The notes under the pieces were generated by a model, which saw only the letters and a program-made list of their open reading frames with translations, had not been told where the DNA came from and did not search any database. Source: Ischnura elegans (lineage: Eukaryota; Arthropoda; Insecta; Odonata; Coenagrionidae). From it: DNA of 64,000 nucleotides. Position numbers and translations under genes: made by a program. Below are positions 11,546 through 22,600 of the stretch, piece after piece. The stretch covers positions 110,503,111 through 110,567,110 of the forward strand of contig NC_060247.1 of the NCBI RefSeq assembly GCF_921293095.1. The letters are read 5' to 3'. The first letter of the stretch is position 1. Each line of letters begins with the position of its first letter.

Positions 11546-12047
11546 ATTGTTTAAATTACAGAAGAATTGAAATTTACATGTCGATCAAACTATTTAAATT
11601 TACTGTACGCCATTAGAGTTGCGATCTGTGTGAAGATTTCCTATAGCAAGTAGGTATTTATCGGTGACAGGGAATTCCAATGATATAAATGTAACATGTA
11701 ACTGTAGCAAATCATGGCAACAGTTTTATTTTAACATTAATGATAAAAAATTGGTAGAATAGAAATATTGTGAGGGATTATATGCTGTGTTCGTTTTTCG
11801 TGAACATTTCAGGGTATTATTTTATTTTTTTGGAATTCTTGCACTTAAATTCTTATTACGTTCTTCTATTCCTGGAATTTAATTTCATTTTTTGCCTTCA
11901 TACGGCTGCAAAGGAGGGAAACTTAATAAAATATTAAATCATATAATAAAAATGATAGTTTGAGGCGTGATTTTGTGAAATCGGTTCATGTTAGACAAAA
12001 AAAACTTTGTAAATTTCACATTTGTTAATAACAAAATGTTTCTATGA

Positions 12048-12328
12048 TGTGCGATATCGTTAGGTTCAAATACAGATTACAGGGAGAGTATGACCATACA
12101 TCCATTGAGTCAGTTGGGGTGGAAGGCTGACCAAGGTGGGGAAACTGGGAAAGAGGGTGCGGAGGTCCTTAAGTTATGCAAAGCTACCAAATGCGAGACA
12201 CGCAAGTTTCAAAATTGCTAACAGGGAGGAACATAATGATATAAAATGGAATATGGTCCCTACTGACTTAATGAATATAAGGTCTTACTCTCCCTGTACT
12301 TATCCTGTATTTGTACCTCACGATGTCA
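12048..12328. repeat. Foldback MITE
   Basis: Terminal inverted repeats of about 50 bp: TACAGGGAGAGTATGACC (near 12079) pairs with GGTCTTACTCTCCCTGTA (near 12282), and the outer parts (CGATATCGTTAGGTTCAAAT against ATTTGTACCTCACGATGTC) continue the match. No ORF inside. Confidence 0.7.
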
Positions 12329-12787
12329 AACAGCGACAAAACTGGTTGTTATTAAAATCATATGTGAGATTTACAATGTTTTTACTTAAAATAATTAAAT
12401 AATCAGGTATTTTTTAATAGCATCAATCCGGTTATAACCTAAATAAGCATATCCAGACTATTGGAGCTAAAGCCAAAGCCAAAGCTAACATATATGCTAA
12501 TTGCCAACAATATTTTTCACCAATACAGAAGTTTAACCATAATTTTATCGGATTTTGACACTGTAACTCAAGAAGTCTCGTGGAGGTACATAATAGTTAC
12601 TCTAAGTGTTTCTCCCAAGCTTTGAACGAAGAGGAATGGTTTAAACAAACCATTTGAAAGAAGATGATATTCAAACCATATCGATTACAAACGGTTCTTT
12701 TGGGCCTAAAGGACCATAATAAAAGTTCCCTGGTGTCCTGTGGGTTTTTAATACTTAATGAAAAGTCTGTTGGTTCAGAACAGCGCC
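12329..12787. other. Intergenic, nothing recognised
   Basis: AT-rich. No supported gene or repeat boundary. Confidence 0.35.
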
Positions 12788-14699
12788 CAGTGCACAGTGG
12801 GCGGAAATCAGAAAAAGCCGGACAAAATTACAAAATGGCTTTTTCTGAGTCATAAACTTGCAACTTCGCAGATACACAAAAAATGATTAAAATTTATGAA
12901 TATATACGTCATTTCACATAGATTTTACCCGTTACTGATATACAGAGGCCCAAACGTGAGCAAATTTCCATAAAAACGCCCGTCTTCAAATTTTTCTGAA
13001 AATCTTCCAAAGTAAGTAGACGGTGAAGTTATAAGTGGATTTTTGCGGAATAAAAAAAGCATATAATCTGTTGCCATGGTGTTTTTTCTTTAATTTTCCG
13101 TACTCTTAAAGAATATCATCGATAAATTATTACCATACTGTTACAAAATGTTTTTCGACAAAGTTTTACATTTAGGTAGAGTTTCAAATGGGTTTTCGGC
13201 AAAGTCACGCGGAGTAACTTATATGAGAGCATTCTGTGAAGATTTTTTGAGGTGTTTATGCAGTTATCTTTGAAAAAAGTTTGCGACGCCGGAAATTACA
13301 TTGATTTTTCGATCGCGCGGCAGGGTTTGTCTCCGCGCGTTGGGAGTTGGATTAGCCGCGACACGGTAAGGTTATTGAAGCTTTATGGGTTTTAACGCTC
13401 AGCATTCACCGTTTTTATGTTTTGCTTCAAGACACCGATTCTCAAATGGTCTATGGTGAAGACGTTGGAGGTTTTTCAGCCGACGTAAGTGCACGTTACA
13501 TTGAAGTCCATTTCGTTTTCTTTGGATACGATCGAAGACCATGCTTCTATGAAAAGCGCTCAAACCTCGAAAAAGTGAGTTGTTTTCCTGGGACTCTTAC
13601 AAAAAGACCTACCAGAAAAACACCAGCTGAGACTCTTATACCTTCTTTACTCTCCGATCCCTGACCCCCAGGGTTTTACTGCGAAAACGGTCGTTTTATG
13701 ACACCGCGGAGCCTTTGACCGTCTTAACGGGGTATTTCCGCGGGAACTTCCAGCTATTTTTAAAATGTGCATTATACCCTCAGTTCTACTTTATATCCGT
13801 AAAATAATATGAAATTGGGGGAAAATCATTCACTGAGAAAAAATGTTTGCTGCATTATTTATTGCTGAGGCTGAATTTAAGACAAAACCCTGGTGCTCTG
13901 AAATTTCTCATTGATTTCCTAACAAAACGTATCACATGGTCTTCCATTAAAAAACGAGCAGAGAGTTCCCGAAAAAATGAACGATTTTTGTATTGATACA
14001 AAAATTGGCTCGCTGAATCCATAACATTTCTGGAATATGTTATGCATTACTTTCCCGATGCTTCCACGAGGGCTGGTTGGTATTTTTGTAAGAATCAATT
14101 TCTTTAAAATTTATTAATTAAATACTATTCCACCTTTAGCTCTACGTTAAAAAATTCACACTTTTTTTGCCAGGCTCTCCCGAGCGGCCAGAAAAAAAAT
14201 AATTTCAGTGTGCAGAGGTCCAAAATCGTAAAAAACCGGGCAAAAGCCCAAAATGGCTTTTTTGAGATAGAGACTCAGCATAAATACTCATATATTATTG
14301 AAAATTATGGCTTTACATGTCATTTTACATAAACTTGATCCGTTCCTGAGATACAGTAGCTCAAATATGACCAATTATTCAAAAACGCTAGCGATCTCGT
14401 TTTTTTCCGAAAGTCGTTGAACTCAGGCAGGTGGTGTTGCTGTGGTATGATTTTTATGGAATAAAAAACACAACATTCCTTTGATCAGATGTTTGGGTGT
14501 GTTGTTTATGATTTTTGAAGATTTCGGTGTATATCTGCATGATTTTACAACACAAAATGGCGTACCCATTTTTCGCGTGGAGTTTGAAGTGAAGTAGACA
14601 TTATCTTTCGTTTCGTTTCTAATATGTAACTCGGGAAATCTACATCACAGTGTGAAGTAGAGGTTTCTTAAGAATGCTACGAAGAAATCTTTGAAAAAA

Positions 14700-15815
14700 G
14701 TTTTCGACCAAGGAAGAAAGATCATGCGAATAACATCTCTTGCTCTTTCTTCACAATATTCTCAAATCTGGTGAATCGAAGAGACAAGTTGACGCATTAT
14801 TTCTAGATTTTAAGAAAGCTTTAGACACGGTACCTCTAAACAAACTTTTATACAAATTACAGTCATGCGGATTAATCGAAACAGTGGTAAACTGGATACG
14901 CGACTTTCTGAATGATCGTAAACAAAAAGTAGTTCTTAACGGAATTTGCTCTGATGCAGTTAAAGTGATATCAGGTGTTCCACAAGAAAGCGTGATCAGT
15001 ACCCTTTTGTTCCTTATATACACTAATGACCTCTGCTCCCGAATTAGTAGTAAAATACGTTTATTTGCTGACGACGCCGTGATCAATCGCGAAATCAGTA
15101 ATTATGAAGTATGACTATAAAATTCTATCATCGGATTTAAACAACGTTCATTTGTGGAGCCATAAGTAGGGACTCGAACTTAATCTGAGCAAATGCATGT
15201 CGGAAAATTTCTTGCGGAGTTCGTCCATGTCTATGCTATAACCATATTTATGCTGTGGATGGTATTGACATGAAGGCAACAGACGGAGTGAAGTACCTGG
15301 GAGTAACGATACCATCGAACCACACGTGGGGAACTCATATAAGGAATATCTGTGGCATAGCCCTGAAGAAATCAGGTTTCGTAAAGCGCAATGTGGGAAG
15401 ATTTTCGGGTGAGAAAATAAAAGAAAGGTGCTATTTCGAACTCGTCCGATCGCATCTTGAATATACAGCTTGAATATGCTCCGGTTCAGAAAGCCTTAAT
15501 CCACGAACTGAATAAAATACTAAGGAAGGCTGCGCAGTTCGTCTAAAACTGCTACAAGCGTACAAACAGCGTTACCCAGATCTTAAACGAATTAGGCTGG
15601 GAGCCGCTGGACACTCGGAGGCTGCGCGATAGGCTTAGATTGCTTGAAAAATTGAGAATGGATATCATTAAGAGCGACTCGAAGAACATTATATTAGAGC
15701 CCCACTATATTTCCAGGTCCGATAGAAGCGATAAATTAAGAGAGATGTTTTGCCGAACGGATAGATATGGAAATTCGTTTTTTCCCCGGAACCATAAAGG
15801 ACTTTAATAAATGCT
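14700..15815 (+). mobile_element. CR1/jockey-type LINE relic
   Basis: Broken reverse-transcriptase reading frame. The box with ALFLDFKKALDTV appears near 14800 and the line SGVPQESVISTLLFLIYTNDL near 14970, where active members have GVPQGSVLGP. The catalytic box LFADDAVI is near 15060. Downstream, after stops, KYLGVTIPSNHTW (near 15290) and the C-terminal LRDRLRLLEKLR and SFFPRTIKDFN segments follow. Several frameshifts and stops make it inactive. Confidence 0.75.
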
Positions 15816-15847
15816 AGTCCTAACTTCGTTAGAGCACTTCATTTTTA

Positions 15848-16840
15848 TGTGTAAACGGCTGGCGTCCTATAGTGCTCGCAGAGTTTCTGTGCACTAGAGA
15901 GTTTCCCCGAGCCCATTTGTCCATGGTAGAGGAACTCCGATTGGCTGCCGGCGTCCAATCCCGTTAACCGGTTCTTGACTCAATGCGCGCCGGGTACGAA
16001 CCTTCGAAAGAGGCGACCTGAAAGAATCGCCTAAAGCGAACGTAATCCCTCGCCGACGCGCCGGTCTTTAACATAGAAATTCTATTTATGATTAACTACA
16101 ATAGATATTGGGTCTAAACGTGAAGTGATTCCACTATTCATCGTTGGAGGTTGAGAAGATTATTCTCATCGGCTATCTCCATGACTACGCAAAAATAAAG
16201 CAGAACATAAAATTCTTCACCAACCAATTAAGAAAATCGATTGTAATCAGGTATGGGGTAATCGTCTTTGCGGTTATAAATGAGAACTTTCTCATTTCCA
16301 AACCCTATGAATCTCTAAGACGGATGTAGAAATTCATAATACCAAAATGAACTTATTCCAATGAATTCCAAAATATACGGAATATTTTCATTTCTTTACA
16401 TTTTCCTTTCATTATTCGTTTTTACCTGAAGTCCATTGGTTATAAAATTTCAACACTGATTCGAACCTATGAATTCCACCACCTGATCGTCTGATGTTTG
16501 GGTTTTGGGGGAAAACCCTTGAAACGGAGAATTCTACCGTGGTGATTTTTCGCAGCCATGGTACCACCAACCAAAAGGAGCGACCTTGTTCGATGGCCGC
16601 ATGAAGCTTCAGCACTTCAAATTCTGGGAAAAACTCATTAGCAGGTATTTCCAAGTGCCGTTGGCATGAACCCTTGAGATATTCACGTACGACCGTGAAA
16701 GAAAGGATACGGGGCGCTCCGCGGGGGCGCTTCAAAATGAAGATAATCCGCCGGCAGCCAATCGGAGTTCCTCTACCATGGGCAAATGGGCTCGGGGAAA
16801 CTCTCTAGTGCACAGAAACTCTGCGAGCACTATAACACCC
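15848..16840. repeat. Inverted repeat pair of about 100 bp
   Basis: 15870-15950 and 16745-16830 are reverse complements (GTGCACTAGAGAGTTTCCCC, then CCATTTG-CCATGG-AGAGGAACTCC). The left copy lies just after the LINE relic. The stretch between has no recognised gene. Confidence 0.65.
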
Positions 16841-17523
16841 CCTGCAATACGCCTTTCAGGTGGCTTGCGAGGCATTATGTAAATGTAGATGAAGGAAATG
16901 TGAGCGATTTTTCGATCGCGCGTCAAGTCTGAGCCAAGTGAAGCGGGATCCTGAGGCTCGGTAACTGCGGTCGATTTATCCAGTTTTTTAGATTTATTTC
17001 TTAAAAATCGCCGTTTGAATCTCGGCAAATGGTCAGTATTGACTGTAAGGATTAGATTTTTGTCCGAACCATACGGATAAAAAGCATACTTCGGATATTG
17101 AAGTATCGTTAAAAGATTTAGTCGGAATGCAAAAAAAGTGAGAGAAATAAACAGTTTCTGGGAATGGCAACAACCGTTGCTCTTTGTCCCTACCCTTCCT
17201 TTTCAATCATCGCCGAGAATCGAAAGGGAAGAGACGTTTTATTACGATGAAGAGCCTTGGACGGTATTTCATGGATTCCTCCACAAGGGTTTTTCTTTTT
17301 CCACGTGACCAAGATTCATCGCTATGGTAAAATTTCAGGAAAAAGAAAGCGAAAATTACTATTCTTTGAAGTTATAATAAACATCTCATTTTAAGAGGGT
17401 AAATTCAGAGTTAACTTGAATAGGGAAAATTTCTCTTTCGGTCATCCATTATAAACAAATTTGCTAAGGGAAATATTTTAGACTTTTTTTCCACTCTTCC
17501 CGATTTCGGACCACTGTGCAGCG

Positions 17524-19045
17524 GTATCTTTTGCTAATTGTTGTGGCATTGACATGTTTCCTTGGTCGTAATTATGTTAAATGATAGCAATAATGCATAT
17601 CTGGTTCACGCGCGTAAGCTCAAGTAATTTAAGAGTACAAAGATTCCAAGCCCATTTTCACCATTGGAAAAGTATTAACTTTACTTGAACCTTTGCTATG
17701 TGGGGATGCATAGTGGAATTCCTTTTACAGATTTTTAAAAGGGAGGGTGGGCGATGGTTAACTGTAACGGATCTGTTGATTATATAAAGACGGTTTACGA
17801 TAATTAGCCGTCAATCCTGTGATTTATAGGGCAAAATCCTGTATTGCGGAAATGACGAAATCCCGTTTACAACCAAATGCAACGATGGTCCCCTGAAATT
17901 CGATATAAGCGAGTGCTCATGGATTTCAATGAACCTACACAACATCTCTGAAGCGATCATTCACAGCCCCTTTCATCGGTTCCTATATCATTTCTTGATC
18001 GAATGGTTGAACGTTCAAGAGTTATGGCATATCAAAGAAAAACAGAATGAAATCTGCCAATTTCTTAAGGGTGTAAAAATAACCTTCTTATAACAGGTTC
18101 GAATCCCGGTCAATTCTAATGATTTGTAGATAGGAAAATTAACAACTTTTTACAAATTAAGCTTTAATCATGGGCTATTTTCAATACTCTAACATTTCAA
18201 TGTACTGAAACATTTTAAAGACTAGTAAACTAGTTGACAATGAAAAGCTAAGTTGTAGGAAGAAAGATGATTTTTTTCCTAAGTTAAAATGAAATTCTAC
18301 AATGTTTAATCCTAAACAATTCAGTGAATCCAATGATTTTTTCTTCTTAGAATGATTTGTACTTACGTTGGACTTGTGGGTGGCTTCTTAAAATTTAACC
18401 AATTGGCTATTCCTATGATACGTCCTTTAAAAAAAAGTTTTATTTTATATGGAATGGCTTGATGTTCTATAGAGAAAATAGTGCGACTTTGTTTTCGTGA
18501 TTGATAGGTTTCAGATTATCTTTAGCTTTCATTCTGTGGTCAGAAAAGCATTGTATTTATTTGTGTTCAATTCCCCGAAAATAGCGCATATAAGGTCTTT
18601 GCATCGGGGGAACCTTACAGACAAAAATAGATCAGTATTCATCGCAGTGAGTGACATAGTGCGCATTTTCTCTGGCAAAGATCAGTTTTTACTGCAATTA
18701 GTATATCAAACTGCGATTGGTCTATTACGATTCGATAGGTATGATGCTAAAATTAACCAAAAATAGTTATTTGCAAAGGAAACTCTGAATCCGTTTTTTA
18801 TAGCAAGCAGTTCATTAATCCGCTGATAGTAAAGAAAACTAGAATTTATATTTTTCAAAGGCAATTATTTCAAAGGAATCAGTTTTTAACAATGATGTGA
18901 AGTTAATGGAATGTTTGCAGCACGAATATTCTGTCTAAACTTAATCAAAAGAAGTTACTGATGTTAATTCGCAAAATTCGATAAAAATGAAAAACAAATT
19001 CATCATGTCTAATCGAACAAAGCCTCAGACTAAGGCCATGGATTC
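17524..19045. other. Intergenic spacer upstream of gene B
   Basis: AT-rich. A B-box-like GGTTCGAATCC occurs near 18098 without a convincing A box, so no tRNA is called. No supported coding sequence. Confidence 0.4.
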
Positions 19046-19049
19046 GAGA

Positions 19050-19360
19050 CTTGGACATCATCATATGTTTTTGGAAATGGCTTTCCATACAAAACATATA
19101 ACCATCATCGAAATCATGTTACATTGCAAGATGTTCTGTAAATTGACGTGAAAGTGAGGACAGATACACAAAATAACTGAATACAATAGACTCTATTTTC
19201 CGACACCTGAGATAATGCGCTTAAAACGAATTTTCTCAGGTGTCGGAAAATCGTTTGAAGTACACATGCCATGGAAAGAGACCACCGGCTGAGCGTGACT
19301 CCAACCCGCGACCTTTGGTTTGGAAAGCAAGGATTTTACCACACCGTTATCGAGGCCAGT
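19050..19360 (-). mobile_element. tRNA-derived SINE (family 1), upstream of gene B
   Basis: On the - strand, a B-box-like GGTCGCGGGTTGGAGTCAC and an upstream TAACGGTGTGGTAAAATCC A-box-like stretch head the element. The body (ATCATATG, TTTGGAAATGG-TTCCATAC, AAATTGACGTGAAAGTGAGG) recurs at the same place upstream of gene D (45420-45720) and in reverse at 25270-25540 and 56150-56420. The shared position in B and D dates it before their duplication. Confidence 0.65.
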
Positions 19361-19517
19361 ATTTTTCTTTCTACGATTACAGCTGAATTGGAGCTGGTTC
19401 TATAATGTTTCCTAATCAAAATCGCAATTTCCTTGTTATGCTTTGATTTATTTACGCAACAACATTGAGAATATTCTTGCGTCATTTCTCAATATATTTA
19501 TGCAAAGTACGCGATCA

Positions 19518-19557
19518 TATATAAGATATCAGCTGGTCAATATTGTTAGAATCATTC
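19518..19557 (+). promoter_or_regulatory. Candidate core promoter of gene B
   Basis: TATATAAG at 19518-19525 and the arthropod-type initiator TCATTC at 19552-19557 precede the ATG by about 125 bp. The region is conserved upstream of gene D, where the initiator is kept but the TATA box is altered. Confidence 0.45.
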
Positions 19558-19680
19558 TGGATTGAGCTGAGTTGCTTGCCGAACGGAGAACGCTCGATTT
19601 TCCTCGTGTTTCGGTTTACTTTACCAACATTCTGAAGTTATAATACTATTAACATATACATCATCAAGTGCTGCCAAAGC

Positions 19681-22600
19681 ATGGCGTCAACGATTCAACT
19701 ATTTATATTCGGTGAGTAATCAGTGTTTTAAAAAGTTGCATGCGAATTTGGGATGCATATAATTTTAAAACTTTGCCAGATTTTTTATTATTGAGTCTCT
19801 CAAATCAGTTTTATGCGACTTCCACGACTTATTCTTTTCTTGGAATGCAAATAGGCTGATTATAGTGTAAAAACTACTTTTTTATTAAGAACATAGAGCT
19901 TTGCAACCACTCAGAGTTAATATTTTTATATCCAATATGCAATAGATAATTAAATACTGTCTACTCTATAATACTTATCGACACGTAACCTGCACAATCA
20001 CTCTACAATCGCCCACCGAATCAAATCCGCTCATCCAGAAGACCAACAATACACCTACGCTCAGCTTGTGGTAGGCAGAGCTCAACCGCTAACCGCCGAT
20101 GTTTGTAGAATAAAGTGTGAGTTTTTGTGGTCCGGCTACTGCCAGCTGCATGCATTCGTATTATTTGGCTCCCAGTTGAGCGGCTATGAATCGGTGGACG
20201 ATTTTTGGGCGCCTGAGCGGTGAAGGTATCGTCTTAGAAAGTTTAGAAATGTTAGTAGCGGAAACTTGAAACATGAATTCGTCAGGAAAGGGGGTCAAAA
20301 TTACGATTAGTTATCTTAAACCCGCGCAACTTTGAAGAATGTCGATTAACAACCTAAAATTTAATACCTATGCATTTCTCTCAGTTCTCAGAGAATCTGA
20401 AAGGCGATTTGCTAAATATATATGAATCAAATAGAGTTCTTATGATGCTCGTATATTCTTGTAGGTATTTTGTGCGACTGTTAGTATTATTTAACATTAT
20501 TATACAGAGGTAGATTCTGTCAATGAAATTATTTGTGAAATATATTCTATCTACTATTAAAACATCGTTTTTTGATCCTTGTTTCCACCAACTTTGTCAC
20601 GAGTGGCTTAAAAGGAAAACTGATTCCCGCATTATTTTCTTCGACTGATTACCTTGGGGAACAATTTTGAACACATTTTCTGTTGATTTCAATCTTTGAG
20701 ATACTTTAGGCTAAAAAGGGCAGGCTCATTTCGAAACTGTAGTTAGTTTTCTTCTAAGTTTTTTCGCTGCACCGTATGTGACTATGACCTATAGATATCA
20801 ACATAAATATCATCAATTGCAGCCCAAACATGGCGTCGACGAGACTACTTTTTATATTCGTCGAGTAATCAATGTTTTAAAAATGTTGCATGTGAACATG
20901 ATGCATAGAATTCTAAACCTTTGCCATATTTTTCAATATTAGTCTCTTAAATCATTGTTATGTGAATTCTGGGACATATTCTTTATAAATAATGCAAATG
21001 GGCTGGTTTAGGGCCAGAATTACTTTTTTGTGAAGAATATAGATAGCTCTTTCCAGCCACTGAGGTTTAATTTTTTCATATCCGAGATGCAATCGATAGT
21101 TAAAAAATGTCTACTCTATACTACATACATATGCTTAGAGATTTTAGAGATGTTAGTAGCGGAAATTTTAAACGTGCAATTCGTCTGGAAAGTGAGCCAA
21201 AATTGAACCGATAAAACGGGAATGATGCGTTATCCTAAAACAGCTTAACTTAGGAGAAAGGCGATGAACAACCCAAGATTAAATACTTAAGCATTGAACT
21301 CGTTCTAAGATTATATTGAAGACGATTTGATACCTATAAATGAATCAAAATTTCCCGGTAAAAATAGACGTTGATCCTTGCATAAATTTCCAACAAGCTC
21401 AAAATTTACAGGAAAGTTAGGAATACCACTTTTATGAAGTTCTGAAAAGTCCCCATCGATTCCGTGTGTGCAAAATATTTTTCTCAAGGTGAAAGGTCAC
21501 AAAAATGGGTGTTATGCATTTTTTGGCCAAACGGTTTGTTTAATTATAAAAATTGCTCAGACCAAAATTGTTGATCAGGAAATAATATGCAAAATTGTTA
21601 AAATACTTTTTTCTCTATGATATACCATTTCTGAGAAAAAGCCATTCGAAAGTTGACAGGAACTGTTCAATAATGTTCGGAGATCGCAAAAATATAGTCA
21701 AGCACATAACTGAGTACATTGGATCGAATTTCAGCTTAAGTAGCAAATGAGACGAATCGCAGCGAAATTCATCCCTCGCTTGTTGACTCCAGATCAAAAA
21801 GTGGTACGTGTAGCTGCTTGCCTGTACTTTAGGACACTGCTTCCTCTGCCATCCTACTCACCAGATATTGCACCTTGTAATTTCCTTTTGTTCCTCCGGA
21901 AGACAATGGTGGTGAAAAAAATGCTTAGGACACATTACAGAGGTGAAGAGAAAATCAAAGACAGCACTGTAAGGTATCGGAAACGACGAGAACCAAAGGT
22001 GTTTCGCGGAGTGGAAAATAAACTTGTTAATCAATGTATCAGTGCAAATGGAGAGTACTTCGAAGGTGACTTACGTTTGTTACACAAAAAGTTGAATTTT
22101 GAATTTTCTAAAAATTTTGGCCTGTTATTTTGGGATCCCCCCTCGTACATTTTACATTATTTTGGAACTTAGCTGCAGTTGCACTGGTCGATGCAGTTAT
22201 CATATGAGGGTGTTTGAAGGCAACGAGTACTCGCTATATTGTTTTATATATTGAGTTAGGTATAGAAATTAGATAAAAAAACAAACAAGATTAACTAGAT
22301 ATTTAGTAACGGATTTGATTTTCCACTCGATTTTAGTACGGAAGAGAGACTCACTCGTCAAGTTTTGCATATTTCTTCTATGAGTATCTAATACTAACTG
22401 TAAAAAATATCACTTGTACCACTTGGCTCCTCACTCCCTCATATTTCAAAACAGAAAAAGAAGTTTTAAATATTTTTTTTATTCCTCTGAGTCTTTGGGG
22501 GGAATCTATTATATCAATACCCCCATAGTTACGCCACTGGCCCTCACTATCTATCCTTTTGATCTTCACCATTCTCCCACACCACCACACTTCGAAAGAT

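Larger units (their letters stand above)
9209..12030 (+). repeat. Duplicated 3' flank of a gene-A-type copy, split by a LINE
   Basis: 9209-9516 and 11546-12030 together are colinear with the reverse complement of 30790-31445, and their first part matches the gene A 3' flank (ATGATATATAT-TGTGAACCTTAG, then a run around AATTACAAACCATT). The inserted LINE at 9517-11545 accounts for the gap. No coding exon of the family is retained here. Confidence 0.65.
12793..17518. mobile_element. Composite DNA transposon with Transib-like ends
   Basis: The left end CACAGTGGGCGGAAATCAG (from 12793) and the right end, read inward as CACAGTGGTCCGAAATCGG (ending at 17518), are inverted repeats starting with the heptamer CACAGTG. 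Flanks are CAGTG (12788-12792) and CAGCG (17519-17523), a 5-bp GC-containing duplication with one mismatch. Such a heptamer start and 5-bp duplication are known for Transib elements. A second, degraded left-end copy starts near 14204, so a related element is nested inside, along with a LINE relic at 14700-15815. I found no intact transposase. Confidence 0.5.

Noticed and set aside
18090-18120. GGTTCGAATCCCGG, a tRNA B-box match
   Set aside because: No A box or acceptor stem could be found upstream at the right distance.
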